From: Bacillota bacterium | GTDB taxonomy: Bacteria; Bacillota; Clostridia; Peptostreptococcales; Anaerovoracaceae | Assembly (NCBI GenBank): GCA_017436705.1 | Contig: JAFSCP010000045.1 | Coordinates: 49,615 to 113,614, forward strand | Reading direction: 5' to 3' | DNA length: 64,000 nt | Part shown: one piece after another, positions 31,166 through 39,050 of the stretch | Numbering within the stretch: the stretch's first letter is position 1 | How the letters are laid out: each line of letters begins with the position of its first letter | Translations under genes and position numbers: made by a program | Notes under the pieces: generated by a model | Told to the model about the DNA's origin: nothing | Seen by the model: only the letters and a program-made list of their open reading frames with translations | Database searches by the model: none

Positions 31166-32035
31166 TTATTTCTCCCCTTTCACATAAAAGACCATGATTT
31201 CGTCGATGGTCGGTGCGTCGATAACAAGCTCAGGATATCTGCGGGCTGCTTCATGGCGGTCTGCGGTCAGTACATTGCACTGGAATTCCTGGCGGTAAAC
31301 GGCCAGGCGGTCCTCAGGGCTTATAAGAGCCAGAACATCTGCAGCACAGCGTATGATGCCGTAATTGTAGAGCAGGTCATCTTTCTTTTCGCAGAAAATC
31401 AGGCGGCCATCGTGGATGAAAGCAATATAGTCAGCGATTTTTTCCAGGTCAGTGGTGATGTGGCTGGAAAGGAGGATTGCATGGTCCTCTTCCTGCATGA
31501 ATTCCATAAAAATGTCCAGAATCTCGTCGCGCATCACCGGATCCAGGCCGGATGTAGGCTCGTCGAGAAGGAGCAGGCGGGCATTGTGGGAAAGCGCCGC
31601 TGCCAGGTTGAATTTGACGCGCATGCCTTTGCTGAAATCCTTGATTGGCTTGTCAGATGAAAGGCCGAAGTGGTGCATGTAGTCCGCCCATGCTTCTGAA
31701 TCCCAGGATTTGTAGATTGATTTCAGAATTTTTTCGGCCTGCGCGGTGGTGAGCTGAGGGTTGAAACTGACATCCTCGAATACCACGCTGAGCTGTTCTT
31801 TGATGGCGTTGGGGTCTTCAGCCAGCTGGCGGCCGAAGAAAGTAACTGTTCCCCCGTCCTTATGTATCAGGTCAACAGCGGCCTTGATGGTGGTGGTTTT
31901 GCCGGCGCCGTTTTCACCGATGAGGCCTACGATGGAGCCAGCAGGAACGGTCAGGTCGATATTATCCAAAGTAAAGTTTTTGAATTTCTTGGTTAGCCCG
32001 CGGATTTCCAGGGCGTTTTCGTAATAATCTCTCAT
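31166..32035 (-). CDS. ABC transporter ATP-binding protein
   Basis: A 289-residue ATPase. Walker A GENGAGKTTTIK is near residue 40, the signature is FSKGMRVKF, and Walker B LLLLDEPTSGLDP and the switch histidine SSHIT follow. The C-terminal 70 residues form an extension seen in this exporter subfamily. It lies between the permease (downstream) and a GntR-type regulator (upstream, 5 bases away). The unit resembles ytr/bcr-type efflux operons induced by cell-wall stress. Confidence 0.9.
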   Translation of the reverse strand: MRDYYENALEIRGLTKKFKNFTLDNIDLTVPAGSIVGLIGENGAGKTTTIKAAVDLIHKDGGTVTFFGRQLAEDPNAIKEQLSVVFEDVSFNPQLTTAQAEKILKSIYKSWDSEAWADYMHHFGLSSDKPIKDFSKGMRVKFNLAAALSHNARLLLLDEPTSGLDPVMRDEILDIFMEFMQEEDHAILLSSHITTDLEKIADYIAFIHDGRLIFCEKKDDLLYNYGIIRCAADVLALISPEDRLAVYRQEFQCNVLTADRHEAARRYPELVIDAPTIDEIMVFYVKGEK

Positions 32036-32040
32036 GGCGG

Positions 32041-32415
32041 TTAAACCTCCTCATAAAACATTTCCAAAATTTCTTTTAGCTTCTCAGCGCTGATGCCGCA
32101 GGCTCTGCCGATTTCGGCGGCTTTGGCCAGATGTTCTTCGCAAAGGCGCTGCTGCTCCTCCTGCCAGAAAGTCTGATTTCTGGCTGATATGAAGCTCCCT
32201 TTACCCACAGCGGTTTCGATAAATCCGTCACGCTGCAGATCTTCGTATGCCCGCTGCACCGTAATTACACTGATGTGCAGGGACTTGGCCAGGGCGCGCA
32301 TGGAAGGGATAGGGTCTCCCTGTTTAAGCTTGCCGCTCATGACCTGAGCCTTTACCTGTGAAGTTATCTGCTCGTATATGGGTTTGGTGGAGCTGGAACT
32401 GATGATGATATCCAT
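32041..32415 (-). CDS. GntR-family regulator, YtrA subfamily
   Basis: A 124-residue protein with a winged helix (about 1-75; QGDPIPSMRALAKSLHISVI and QRAYEDLQRDGFIET) and a short C-terminal helical tail of the YtrA type instead of a ligand domain. AAGGAGG precedes ATG 32415; a longer frame to 32529 runs through the promoter and is rejected. It probably represses its own operon through the palindrome at 32455-32479. Confidence 0.9.
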   Translation of the reverse strand: MDIIISSSSTKPIYEQITSQVKAQVMSGKLKQGDPIPSMRALAKSLHISVITVQRAYEDLQRDGFIETAVGKGSFISARNQTFWQEEQQRLCEEHLAKAAEIGRACGISAEKLKEILEMFYEEV

Positions 32416-32454
32416 TATGTAAGCCTCCTTTTGAATTGTCCGGACTTGAATGCA

Positions 32455-32505
32455 AGTGTACTTATTGGATAAGTACACTATATAACACTTGCGGCACGTT
32501 GTCAA
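32455..32505 (-). promoter_or_regulatory. Promoter and YtrA-type operator
   Basis: On the minus strand, TTGACA (32505-32500) and TATAGT (32482-32477) are 17 bases apart. A perfect inverted repeat AGTGTACTTA-TCCAA-TAAGTACACT (32455-32479) begins at the -10 box and covers the start of transcription. Position and GTGTAC/GTACAC arms fit repression by the YtrA-type regulator. Confidence 0.82.
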
Positions 32506-32531
32506 CAGCAAAATAATAAAAAGACACATAG

Positions 32532-32561
32532 TTGACTTATATACCGGAAAAGGAGTATAAT
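32532..32561 (+). promoter_or_regulatory. Promoter of antitoxin RNA, type I locus 2
   Basis: TTGACT (32532-32537) and TATAAT (32556-32561) with an 18-base spacer, the same geometry as locus 1. Confidence 0.75.
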
Positions 32562-32567
32562 ATAAAA

Positions 32568-32652
32568 AAGAAAAGAGCTGCCGATGAACGGTTGCTCCGG
32601 TATGGTTTTTTAATTATCCGTCCGGTTGGCGAGTTGGACGGATAATTTCTTT
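32568..32652 (+). ncRNA. Predicted antitoxin RNA, type I toxin-antitoxin locus 2
   Basis: An RNA from about 32568 to the terminator at 32612-32647. It converges on the holin-like toxin gene and shares the GAACGGTTGCTCC stretch (32586-32598), in the same sense, with the toxin leader. Architecture equals locus 1 at 28.1 kb, and conservation of promoter spacing, 5' motif and terminator position between two diverged copies supports a real gene. Confidence 0.68.
32612..32650. terminator. Bidirectional terminator of type I locus 2
   Basis: Perfect 12-bp arms AATTATCCGTCC (32612-32623) and GGACGGATAATT (32636-32647), flanked by T runs for the plus strand and A/T-rich sequence on the other side. Confidence 0.85.
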
Positions 32653-32665
32653 TTTTGAAATTACA

Positions 32666-32755
32666 TTAATGCTTGTTGTCGAACAACAAGGTGATTAAAG
32701 CCAGTACAAACAAGCCTATTGTGGCAAAAGCCGTAAGTGCTTCGTATGTAACCAT
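32666..32755 (-). CDS. Holin-like type I toxin (29 residues), locus 2
   Basis: The minus strand from ATG 32755 to TAA 32666 encodes MVTYEALTAFATIGLFVLAL followed by ITLLFDNKH. It has one membrane helix and a polar tail and is a clear paralogue of the 28.3-kb toxin. A strong GGGAGGGGG ribosome site precedes it and can pair with the upstream CTCC, which may hide it in the folded mRNA. It is too short for standard gene calling. Confidence 0.8.
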   Translation of the reverse strand: MVTYEALTAFATIGLFVLALITLLFDNKH

Positions 32756-32816
32756 ATAATCACCCCCTCCCGAAAGAGGAGCAACCGTCCACCGTGTCTC
32801 TGGCAGCTGTAAATAA

Positions 32817-32851
32817 ATTATAACATAAAAGGCAGAAAAGAACAAACGTTC
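32817..32851 (-). promoter_or_regulatory. Toxin promoter overlapped by a LexA-type (SOS) box, locus 2
   Basis: On the minus strand, TTGTTC (32845-32840) and TATAAT (32822-32817) are 17 bases apart. The palindrome GAACAAACGTTC (32840-32851) matches the GAAC-N4-GTTC LexA site and contains the -35 element. Geometry is identical to locus 1. Confidence 0.74.
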
Positions 32852-32866
32852 TCATCTGCCTTTTTC
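32827..32866. terminator. Hairpin enclosing the second LexA-type box
   Basis: AAAAGGCAGA (32827-32836) pairs with TCTGCCTTTT (32855-32864), with T residues following. It also lies just past the end of the minus-strand permease gene. Confidence 0.68.
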
Positions 32867-32887
32867 TATTTTATTATCCTTCGGATG

Positions 32888-34318
32888 TTACAGCGCACTG
32901 AGGCTGCCGGTAATCATCATCCACACAGAGAGCAGGGCCAGAGCCAGAATGCCCAAAGCAAGAATCAGTTCGCCCCGGCTGGCAAAAGGCGGCAGACCTT
33001 TTTCTCTGCGGCCGAGCACGTATACGATTATGCCCGGCGAATACAGAATAGTCGTAATCAGCACATAATCCAGCCCGCCTGAATAAAGCATCCAGAATCC
33101 GTAAATTGTTCCTACAAGACCGAAAATCCGGGCAAGGGTCAGCGAGCCGCCACGGCCGTCCTCAAAACCCTCGCCTCTGATGGAAATCTTCAGATAGTAA
33201 GCCGCGCTCAGCAAATAAGGAACCATAATCATGGAAGTACTGAGGGCGTAGAAAGCCTGATAAGTGGAACTGCTGAAATAGCACACAATCAGGAAAAGCT
33301 GAATAATTCCGTTGGTAAGGAAAAGGGAAAATACAGGAGAACCGTGCTTGTTGGCGCGGGCGAAGGCGTTCATAAAAACGCCTTGTCTGGCCGCCGAGTA
33401 CGGGCTGTCGGCGGCCAGGATGGTCCAGCCCAGCAGGGCTCCTGCCAGTGACAGAATGACTCCCAGATTGATGAGCCCTGCGCCCCATGGACCAACCGCC
33501 CGCGCCAGAACTCCCGCCATCTGCGGGTTTTCCATGGCGGCAAGTTCATCGTTTGGGACTACGCCCAGGGTGAGAACCGCGGTCATTACGTAAATTGCAA
33601 GGATGCCTGCGAAGGCGGTCAGAGAGGCTTTGCCCACGTCGCTGGAACGCTTTGCCCGGCCCGAAAGAACCACGGCGCCTTCAATACCGATGAAGGACCA
33701 GACTGTGGCCGATGTTGTCGCCTTTACCTGGTCGGACAGGGGCATGGTTCCGTCACCCCAGAAGTTTTCCATAAAAATATCAAGGTCAAAGGCCCCGACA
33801 AAGATTACCGCAACCACAAATACCAGTATAGGTACCAGCTTGGCCAGTGTGGTTATAATATTGATAACTGTGGCTTCGTGAACCCCGCGGAGTACCAGCC
33901 AGTTTACCAGCCACAGAGCCACCGATGCGCATACGATTGACAGAACGTTGTTGCCTGCACCGAATGCGGGAATGAAGTAACCGATGGCACCGAAGAGCAG
34001 CGTCAGATAGGACACGTTGCACAGAAAGGCGCTGGCCCAGTAGCCCCACACCGAGTTGAAACCCACAAAAGGTCCGAACCCCTCGTTGGCGTAGCTGTAC
34101 ACTCCGTTGGTCAGATCAGGACGCACCTTGTTAAGGCCGAAGTAGCACATCATCAGGCCCAGCATGCCTACGCCGCAGATGGCCCAGCCGATGAGGATGG
34201 CGCCGGTGTGAGCTCCCGAAGCGGCCATATCTCCGGTAATTGTAAATATACCGCTGCCGATGGTGGAGCCGATAATCAGCGCCGTCAGCCCGGTAAAACT
34301 GAGTTTTTGTTCTTCCAT
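32888..34318 (-). CDS. APC-superfamily amino acid permease/antiporter (ArcD-like)
   Basis: A 476-residue permease with 12 or more helices. The APC start IIGSTIGSGIFTITGDMAAS is present, with TLAKLVPILVFVV and SFIGIEGAVVLSGRAKRSSDVG further in, which are typical of the arginine/ornithine antiporter branch. GGAGG precedes ATG 34318; the in-frame ATG at 34345 lacks a ribosome site. Exchange of a basic amino acid for its breakdown product would suit the fermentative setting and the ornithine-type racemases at 58.7-60.9 kb, but the substrate is not proven. Confidence 0.87.
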   Translation of the reverse strand: MEEQKLSFTGLTALIIGSTIGSGIFTITGDMAASGAHTGAILIGWAICGVGMLGLMMCYFGLNKVRPDLTNGVYSYANEGFGPFVGFNSVWGYWASAFLCNVSYLTLLFGAIGYFIPAFGAGNNVLSIVCASVALWLVNWLVLRGVHEATVINIITTLAKLVPILVFVVAVIFVGAFDLDIFMENFWGDGTMPLSDQVKATTSATVWSFIGIEGAVVLSGRAKRSSDVGKASLTAFAGILAIYVMTAVLTLGVVPNDELAAMENPQMAGVLARAVGPWGAGLINLGVILSLAGALLGWTILAADSPYSAARQGVFMNAFARANKHGSPVFSLFLTNGIIQLFLIVCYFSSSTYQAFYALSTSMIMVPYLLSAAYYLKISIRGEGFEDGRGGSLTLARIFGLVGTIYGFWMLYSGGLDYVLITTILYSPGIIVYVLGRREKGLPPFASRGELILALGILALALLSVWMMITGSLSAL

Positions 34319-34347
34319 TTTTATTTTCCTCCGAATACTTGACAAAT

Positions 34348-34369
34348 GTACAAATATGTATTATTGTAC
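34348..34369. promoter_or_regulatory. Inverted repeat in the divergent gap, probable GntR operator
   Basis: GTACAA (34348-34353) and TTGTAC (34364-34369) are separated by 10 bases in the 160-base gap between the permease and the GntR-ABC cassette. GTAC-type half-sites resemble the YtrA-like operator at 32.46 kb. A TTGTAC-N16-TAATAC promoter could start within it on the plus strand. Confidence 0.45.
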
Positions 34370-34478
34370 TAATTAAATAATACAATAATACACCGGGCAG
34401 AGTAACCTGGAATCTGCCTGCATATCTAGTATTTACAATTAACTGTTAAAATATAAGGAGATAAGGAGGCGTATTTTT

Positions 34479-34877
34479 ATGGACAAAAAATTACAGGAAA
34501 ACATGCCGATTTACGTGCAGATAATGAACCGTGTCCGCGAGGCTGTAGCAGCGGGGGAACTGAAGCCAGGCGACAGAGTGGCACCTGTGCGCGAAATGGC
34601 GCAGGATTTTGAGGTGAACCCAAACACAATGCAGCGCGCCCTTAACGAGCTGGAGCGTGAAGGACTTCTGGTTTCAGAACGTACAGCAGGACGTTTTGTC
34701 ACAGAAGACAAGGAACTGATCAGCCGCCTGCGCAGCGAAATGGCTGTGGACACAGTGGATGCTTTCCGCAGAGAAATGGCAGCTCTCGGATACAGCGATG
34801 AGGAAATGATGGAGTTTTTTCGTAAAAGATGCGAAGTGACCGGAAGCGGCGCTCTCACTCTGGAAAGGATAGGCTAA
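34479..34877 (+). CDS. GntR-family regulator, YtrA subfamily
   Basis: A 132-residue winged-helix protein (LKPGDRVAPVREMAQDFEVN, then QRALNELEREGLLVSERTAG) with a short helical C-terminus ending in a segment typical of YtrA-type regulators (SDEEMMEFFRKR). AAGGAGG precedes it. It is the first gene of a seven-gene cassette and probably its repressor. The ATPase gene follows one base after its stop. Confidence 0.9.
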   Translation: MDKKLQENMPIYVQIMNRVREAVAAGELKPGDRVAPVREMAQDFEVNPNTMQRALNELEREGLLVSERTAGRFVTEDKELISRLRSEMAVDTVDAFRREMAALGYSDEEMMEFFRKRCEVTGSGALTLERIG

Positions 34878-34878
34878 A

Positions 34879-35610
34879 ATGGACCCAAGAAACGGCCTCA
34901 GGCTGGTGGAAAACCCGCCTATCGTGGAAATTAAAAATGTAAGCAAGTCCTTTGAGTCGGTGCAGGCCCTGGACAATGTGAACCTGACCATTCCGGAAGG
35001 GCGTATAATCGGCCTTCTGGGACCCAACGGCAGCGGCAAAACCACTCTTTTGAAAATCCTTGCAGGCTTCTACACTCAGTACAGCGGCGAAGTAACTATC
35101 GACGGTTATCACATCGGCGCAGAAACAAAGGCCAGAGTGGCATACCTTCCTGATAAGGACGGGCTGCCCATTGATATGGCAGTCAGCGAGATAATCAAAC
35201 TGTATGCGACATTTTTCGACGACTTTGATGCAGACAAATGCCGCCAGCTTCTGACACTTTTCGACATCAGAGAAAACGCAACACCTAAAGAAATGTCCAA
35301 GGGCGTAATTGACAAGCTGCAGGTCTGCCTGCTAATGTCACGCAAAGCCCGCCTTTACCTGCTGGACGAACCAATCGGAGGCGTGGACATTGAAGCCCGT
35401 GACCATGTGCTGGACCTGATTCTTGAAAATTTCAATCCGCAGGGAACCATGATAATAGTAACCCATCTGGTCCGCGACATCGAAAGACTTTTTGACTCGG
35501 TAATCGTACTTAAAAAAGGGCGCATTGAGGCTTACGAAGAAAGCGACAGTCTCCGTGCGCGTTACGGCGGTAGCCTGGAGGACGCGCTCAAGGAGCTTTT
35601 CAGGGGATAA
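34879..35610 (+). CDS. ABC transporter ATP-binding protein of the WG-repeat cassette
   Basis: A 243-residue ATPase. Walker A GPNGSGKTTLLK is near residue 50, the signature is a slightly unusual MSKGVIDKL, and Walker B YLLDEPIGGVD and switch VTHLV follow. It is the only ATPase of the cassette and must serve both permease-like proteins (36969 and 40434). ATPases with the GGVD form are found in GntR-linked exporter operons of Clostridia. The substrate is unknown. Confidence 0.9.
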   Translation: MDPRNGLRLVENPPIVEIKNVSKSFESVQALDNVNLTIPEGRIIGLLGPNGSGKTTLLKILAGFYTQYSGEVTIDGYHIGAETKARVAYLPDKDGLPIDMAVSEIIKLYATFFDDFDADKCRQLLTLFDIRENATPKEMSKGVIDKLQVCLLMSRKARLYLLDEPIGGVDIEARDHVLDLILENFNPQGTMIIVTHLVRDIERLFDSVIVLKKGRIEAYEESDSLRARYGGSLEDALKELFRG

Positions 35611-35645
35611 TGCCCGGGCAGTGTGTATGACAGGAGGAAACAATC

Positions 35646-36968
35646 ATGAAGGGGAATTTGAATATATTAAAAAGTAAATTTATAATGATATTTCTGGCAA
35701 TCCTGCTGGTATGCATGGGACTTATGGCGTCTCTTTTCTTTGTGCAGGGCGACACCATAGTGTACAGCCAGGAGCAGATGGAAGAATTGATTGGTCCGGC
35801 AGCGGAATCTGTATTTGCCGTCGGACTATATGATGATATCCGGATTGCAGATGCAGAAAAAGGTATTTTTCTGGTTCGGTCAGTCAGTACAGGAGAAAAT
35901 TATGAACCGGGCTTCAGACTTGTCAACGAAAAGGGAGAAACACTTTATGAATCACTGGGGACAAGGGTAATCGACCGGGCAGGGAAAAATTTTACGCTGA
36001 AATATGGAGACGGCGTGCTCTTTCTCAATACTGAGAGGACTCTTGAGACCGGAGAACCTCCAAAACCATACGATTCAGTGCAGCTCAGCAGTGATTATGT
36101 CCTTCTCAGAAAGGATGGAACCGCGCAGGTGCACGACCTTGATGGCAATCTGCTATATTCTTCTCACGCACATATAAAACTTTCCGGAAAAGCCGGTTAC
36201 GTAATTGAAGAGGATATAGATGGTTTTTATCATATCGTCAATATGAACACGGGTGAAACTGAATACACAGCACCGGAAGGCATAGTAATAATGGGCTATT
36301 CCGGCGGAATGTGGCTCCTTGACAGCCATAATGAATTTGAGGACATCGACATTATATGGTCATACGGATATCTTCTGGATGATGAATATAATATTACAGC
36401 TGACAGCGGCATTATAAGCGGGTGGAATCTTGGAGGTGAATCATCAGCGGATTACATGAGTGTGCAGCAGGAGCTGGCTGTAAATTATGAAAACCGCCAG
36501 GAAATAGGCAAAAACGGCAGAAAAAGAATACGCGTGTACAGCCATGGAAATCTTGTGTATGATGCGGTGCCGGAAACCAGGTATGAAGGGACAAACGGCA
36601 GTCATATCCGCTATATCAAAGGTGATATTCTGGCAACAAGCGGCTACAACGAAACTATTATAGACTATATTGACCTTACAACAGGTGAGACTGTAATCGC
36701 GGACAGCGAAATTTTCAGTTTCATGGACCTGGAAGACGGAATTGCTGCTGCTTGTATCTGCAATAAAAACCAGAACACTGACAGCCGGAGCGGTAGCTTT
36801 CTTACTAATGAAAATAAAATGAAAGATTACAGCTGGGGCTTCGTGGACGAAGAACTTAACCCGCTGACAGGGTTTACATTCGACGGAGCTTATCCTACAG
36901 AAAACGGATATGCTGTAATAGTAAAGGACGGCTGCAAAGGCCTGATCCGCCTGAAAGGGGTGAGCTAG
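35646..36968 (+). CDS. Membrane-tethered protein with WG-repeat-like tail (cassette paralogue 1)
   Basis: A 440-residue protein. One N-terminal helix (about 12-32) anchors it, and the remainder lies outside. The ectodomain contains repeated short strands (ETLYESLG, GNLLYSSH, TGETEYTAPEG) suggesting a beta-propeller. It ends with SWGFVDEELNPLTGFTFDGA and NGYAVIVKDGCKGLIRLKG, a WG-repeat-like unit. Two related proteins follow in the same cassette. AGGAGG precedes the ATG. It directly adjoins the first permease gene, so the propeller may be a transporter-linked sensor or binding subunit. Confidence 0.75.
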   Translation: MKGNLNILKSKFIMIFLAILLVCMGLMASLFFVQGDTIVYSQEQMEELIGPAAESVFAVGLYDDIRIADAEKGIFLVRSVSTGENYEPGFRLVNEKGETLYESLGTRVIDRAGKNFTLKYGDGVLFLNTERTLETGEPPKPYDSVQLSSDYVLLRKDGTAQVHDLDGNLLYSSHAHIKLSGKAGYVIEEDIDGFYHIVNMNTGETEYTAPEGIVIMGYSGGMWLLDSHNEFEDIDIIWSYGYLLDDEYNITADSGIISGWNLGGESSADYMSVQQELAVNYENRQEIGKNGRKRIRVYSHGNLVYDAVPETRYEGTNGSHIRYIKGDILATSGYNETIIDYIDLTTGETVIADSEIFSFMDLEDGIAAACICNKNQNTDSRSGSFLTNENKMKDYSWGFVDEELNPLTGFTFDGAYPTENGYAVIVKDGCKGLIRLKGVS

Positions 36969-37706
36969 ATGAAGGAAAACAATCTGGACAAGTGCATACG
37001 GGTAAATTTTAAGATGGTGGATAATGAAATCGCAGCCGCAAGCTGTATGTCACTCTTTGTAGTATTCTGCATTATGACTCTATGGCTGTCGGTACTGGCC
37101 ATAGTGCCGTTAATTGTAACTTTTGTCTATCTGTTCAAAATGTACAAAAAGCTTTTTTACACAAGTGTATATGGTGAAACAGCGGTAACCTATCAGAGCA
37201 TGCCGGCATCGGCAGCGGAGATGACCGCGGCCAAAATTTTCGTGGCAGGCATCGGTAATATAATATGTGTAGTGACCTATATTGTGGTAATAGCTGCGTT
37301 TCTGTTCTTTTTAGGCGGCAGCAGCGTGTCAGGACTTATTGCAAACATTCAGAAAATTGTTACGGATCTTAGTGCGGACGGGGGCATTGCAGCATATACA
37401 CTTGTACTGGCAATGGTGGCACTGATTGCATCAACTTTCATGCAGTCAGCCCTGATTTTCCTGGCGGTGGTGGCATATCAGTCGGTTGTGCGTGAAGAAA
37501 AGAAAGGATTGTACAGGTTCCTTATCATAACCGGAGCCTATGTTATAAATCAGCTTCTGGGACGTTCAGGAACGCTGCTGGAAAAGCTGGGAATTGACAG
37601 CCTGATTATTCCTGCCGTTATCGGCATAGTTCTGAGCATAGTGGTCATGGTAGTATGCTACCGCAAAACCGTGAAATTACTGGAGGAGAAATATGAGTGG
37701 GGGTAG
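36969..37706 (+). CDS. ABC-2-like permease of the cassette (1)
   Basis: A 245-residue membrane protein with six helices. The loop YQSMPASAAEMTAAKIF near residues 76-92 matches the coupling-helix region of ABC-2 permeases and is shared with the second permease (YQSFPVSAFETAFAKM). It starts at the stop of the first tethered protein and its end overlaps the second by 14 bases. It should work with the ATPase at 34879. Confidence 0.8.
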   Translation: MKENNLDKCIRVNFKMVDNEIAAASCMSLFVVFCIMTLWLSVLAIVPLIVTFVYLFKMYKKLFYTSVYGETAVTYQSMPASAAEMTAAKIFVAGIGNIICVVTYIVVIAAFLFFLGGSSVSGLIANIQKIVTDLSADGGIAAYTLVLAMVALIASTFMQSALIFLAVVAYQSVVREEKKGLYRFLIITGAYVINQLLGRSGTLLEKLGIDSLIIPAVIGIVLSIVVMVVCYRKTVKLLEEKYEWG

Positions 37707-39033
37707 TAAAATAATCCGCAAATTTGTAATAGCAATAATCATCCTGATTCTGGGCCTTATAGCACTGTTTGTGCTGGGCGGCCGGGAACAGAGTATTGAA
37801 GGTTTTGCAGACGTGATAATTCCTTTTGGTCAGTACGAAAGCATACGGATGCTGGACGCTGAAGATGAAATACTGGCGGTAAAGGAGCCTGGTGGCTTTC
37901 TGAAACTTATGGATTATGACGGAAATCAGCTGGTGGATCTGAAGCCGTATACGGCGGTTGGCATTCAGCAGGGCGATTGCATAAGCCTGGAAAGTGCTGA
38001 TGGCTGGACGGTTGCCGACTTCCGTGAATTACTGGAAGGGAAGCGTCCGGAGGCCGCAAATTATGACCTTGTAAAAATAGACAGAAGCGGGCGCTATTTT
38101 GTAGGAGCGTTCATAGGCGGCGAGGGAGTCGATACATACATTGAAAGCTCCGTGGTCAGCACCCTGGACGGGGGGATTCTGTTTGAAGGTGAAGAATTCA
38201 TTGAACTTACTGGCCACGAGGGTCTTGTGGTAGACCGCCGCGGTGAAAAGAACGACCGGATAATAAACCTTGAGACCGGTGAAACCGTCCGGGAACTGGA
38301 ATCAAACCAGAATATTGCTGACAGCGGAGAGGGGTTCTGGGTTATAAGAAACAGCTACAAAAATCTGGGTGCGGGCAACCTTTTCGTGCCTGACTACGGA
38401 TTTTACTCATACGTTGCAGATGAGAACTTTGAGCCGGTGTTCGGAAAGAAAATATTTGATGATATAACATGTTACAGCGGCAAATACTTTCTTGGAGAAT
38501 ATCTGACAGAAGTGGAACTGGGGGCTTCCGGACCTGAACTCTGGGCAGCCGGAGAGGTTGAACATGTAATTATGGACATGGAAGGCAATGTGATTTATAA
38601 GAGCGGTCTTCAGGAAAGAAATGCTTACCGCAACGGAAATGTTCAGCACAAGGGTATTTCCGGCGACATACTTTTCGAGCTGGAATACGCAACCCGCAAC
38701 GCTATGTGGTACGTGGATCTTGAAAAATATGCATCAGGGGAAGCTGATTACAAATACAAAATCGGCAAGGGCGAAGATACTTTTTCCATGGTGGACTTCG
38801 GGGACGGTATCGCTGTGATAAACAGGCCGGTTGACAATATGCTGATGAACCTTGACAGATATGACAATGACTCAGCTGACTGGATGGACAAGTTTGAGTG
38901 GAGTTTTGTAAACATCAATCTGGAACCGGTCTGCGGGTATATTTTTGATGGTGCATATCCGAGCAAAAATGGTTTTGCAGTAGTTAAAATGAATGACAGC
39001 TGGGGGCTGATTAAGTTTCATGATGCCCTTTAA
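37693..39033 (+). CDS. Membrane-tethered protein with WG-repeat-like tail (cassette paralogue 2)
   Basis: A 446-residue protein with one N-terminal helix (about 8-27) and a large external domain. Shared landmarks with paralogues 1 and 3 are an early IIPFGQYESIRMLDAEDEIL segment, a TGETVRELE strand, a late DFGDGIAVI strand and the terminal WSFVNINLEPVCGYIFDGA followed by NGFAVVKMNDSWGLIKF, a clear WG-type repeat. It overlaps the first permease gene and is followed by paralogue 3 after 17 bases. Confidence 0.75.
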   Translation: MSGGSKIIRKFVIAIIILILGLIALFVLGGREQSIEGFADVIIPFGQYESIRMLDAEDEILAVKEPGGFLKLMDYDGNQLVDLKPYTAVGIQQGDCISLESADGWTVADFRELLEGKRPEAANYDLVKIDRSGRYFVGAFIGGEGVDTYIESSVVSTLDGGILFEGEEFIELTGHEGLVVDRRGEKNDRIINLETGETVRELESNQNIADSGEGFWVIRNSYKNLGAGNLFVPDYGFYSYVADENFEPVFGKKIFDDITCYSGKYFLGEYLTEVELGASGPELWAAGEVEHVIMDMEGNVIYKSGLQERNAYRNGNVQHKGISGDILFELEYATRNAMWYVDLEKYASGEADYKYKIGKGEDTFSMVDFGDGIAVINRPVDNMLMNLDRYDNDSADWMDKFEWSFVNINLEPVCGYIFDGAYPSKNGFAVVKMNDSWGLIKFHDAL

Positions 39034-39050
39034 GAAAGGTGGTGCAGACG

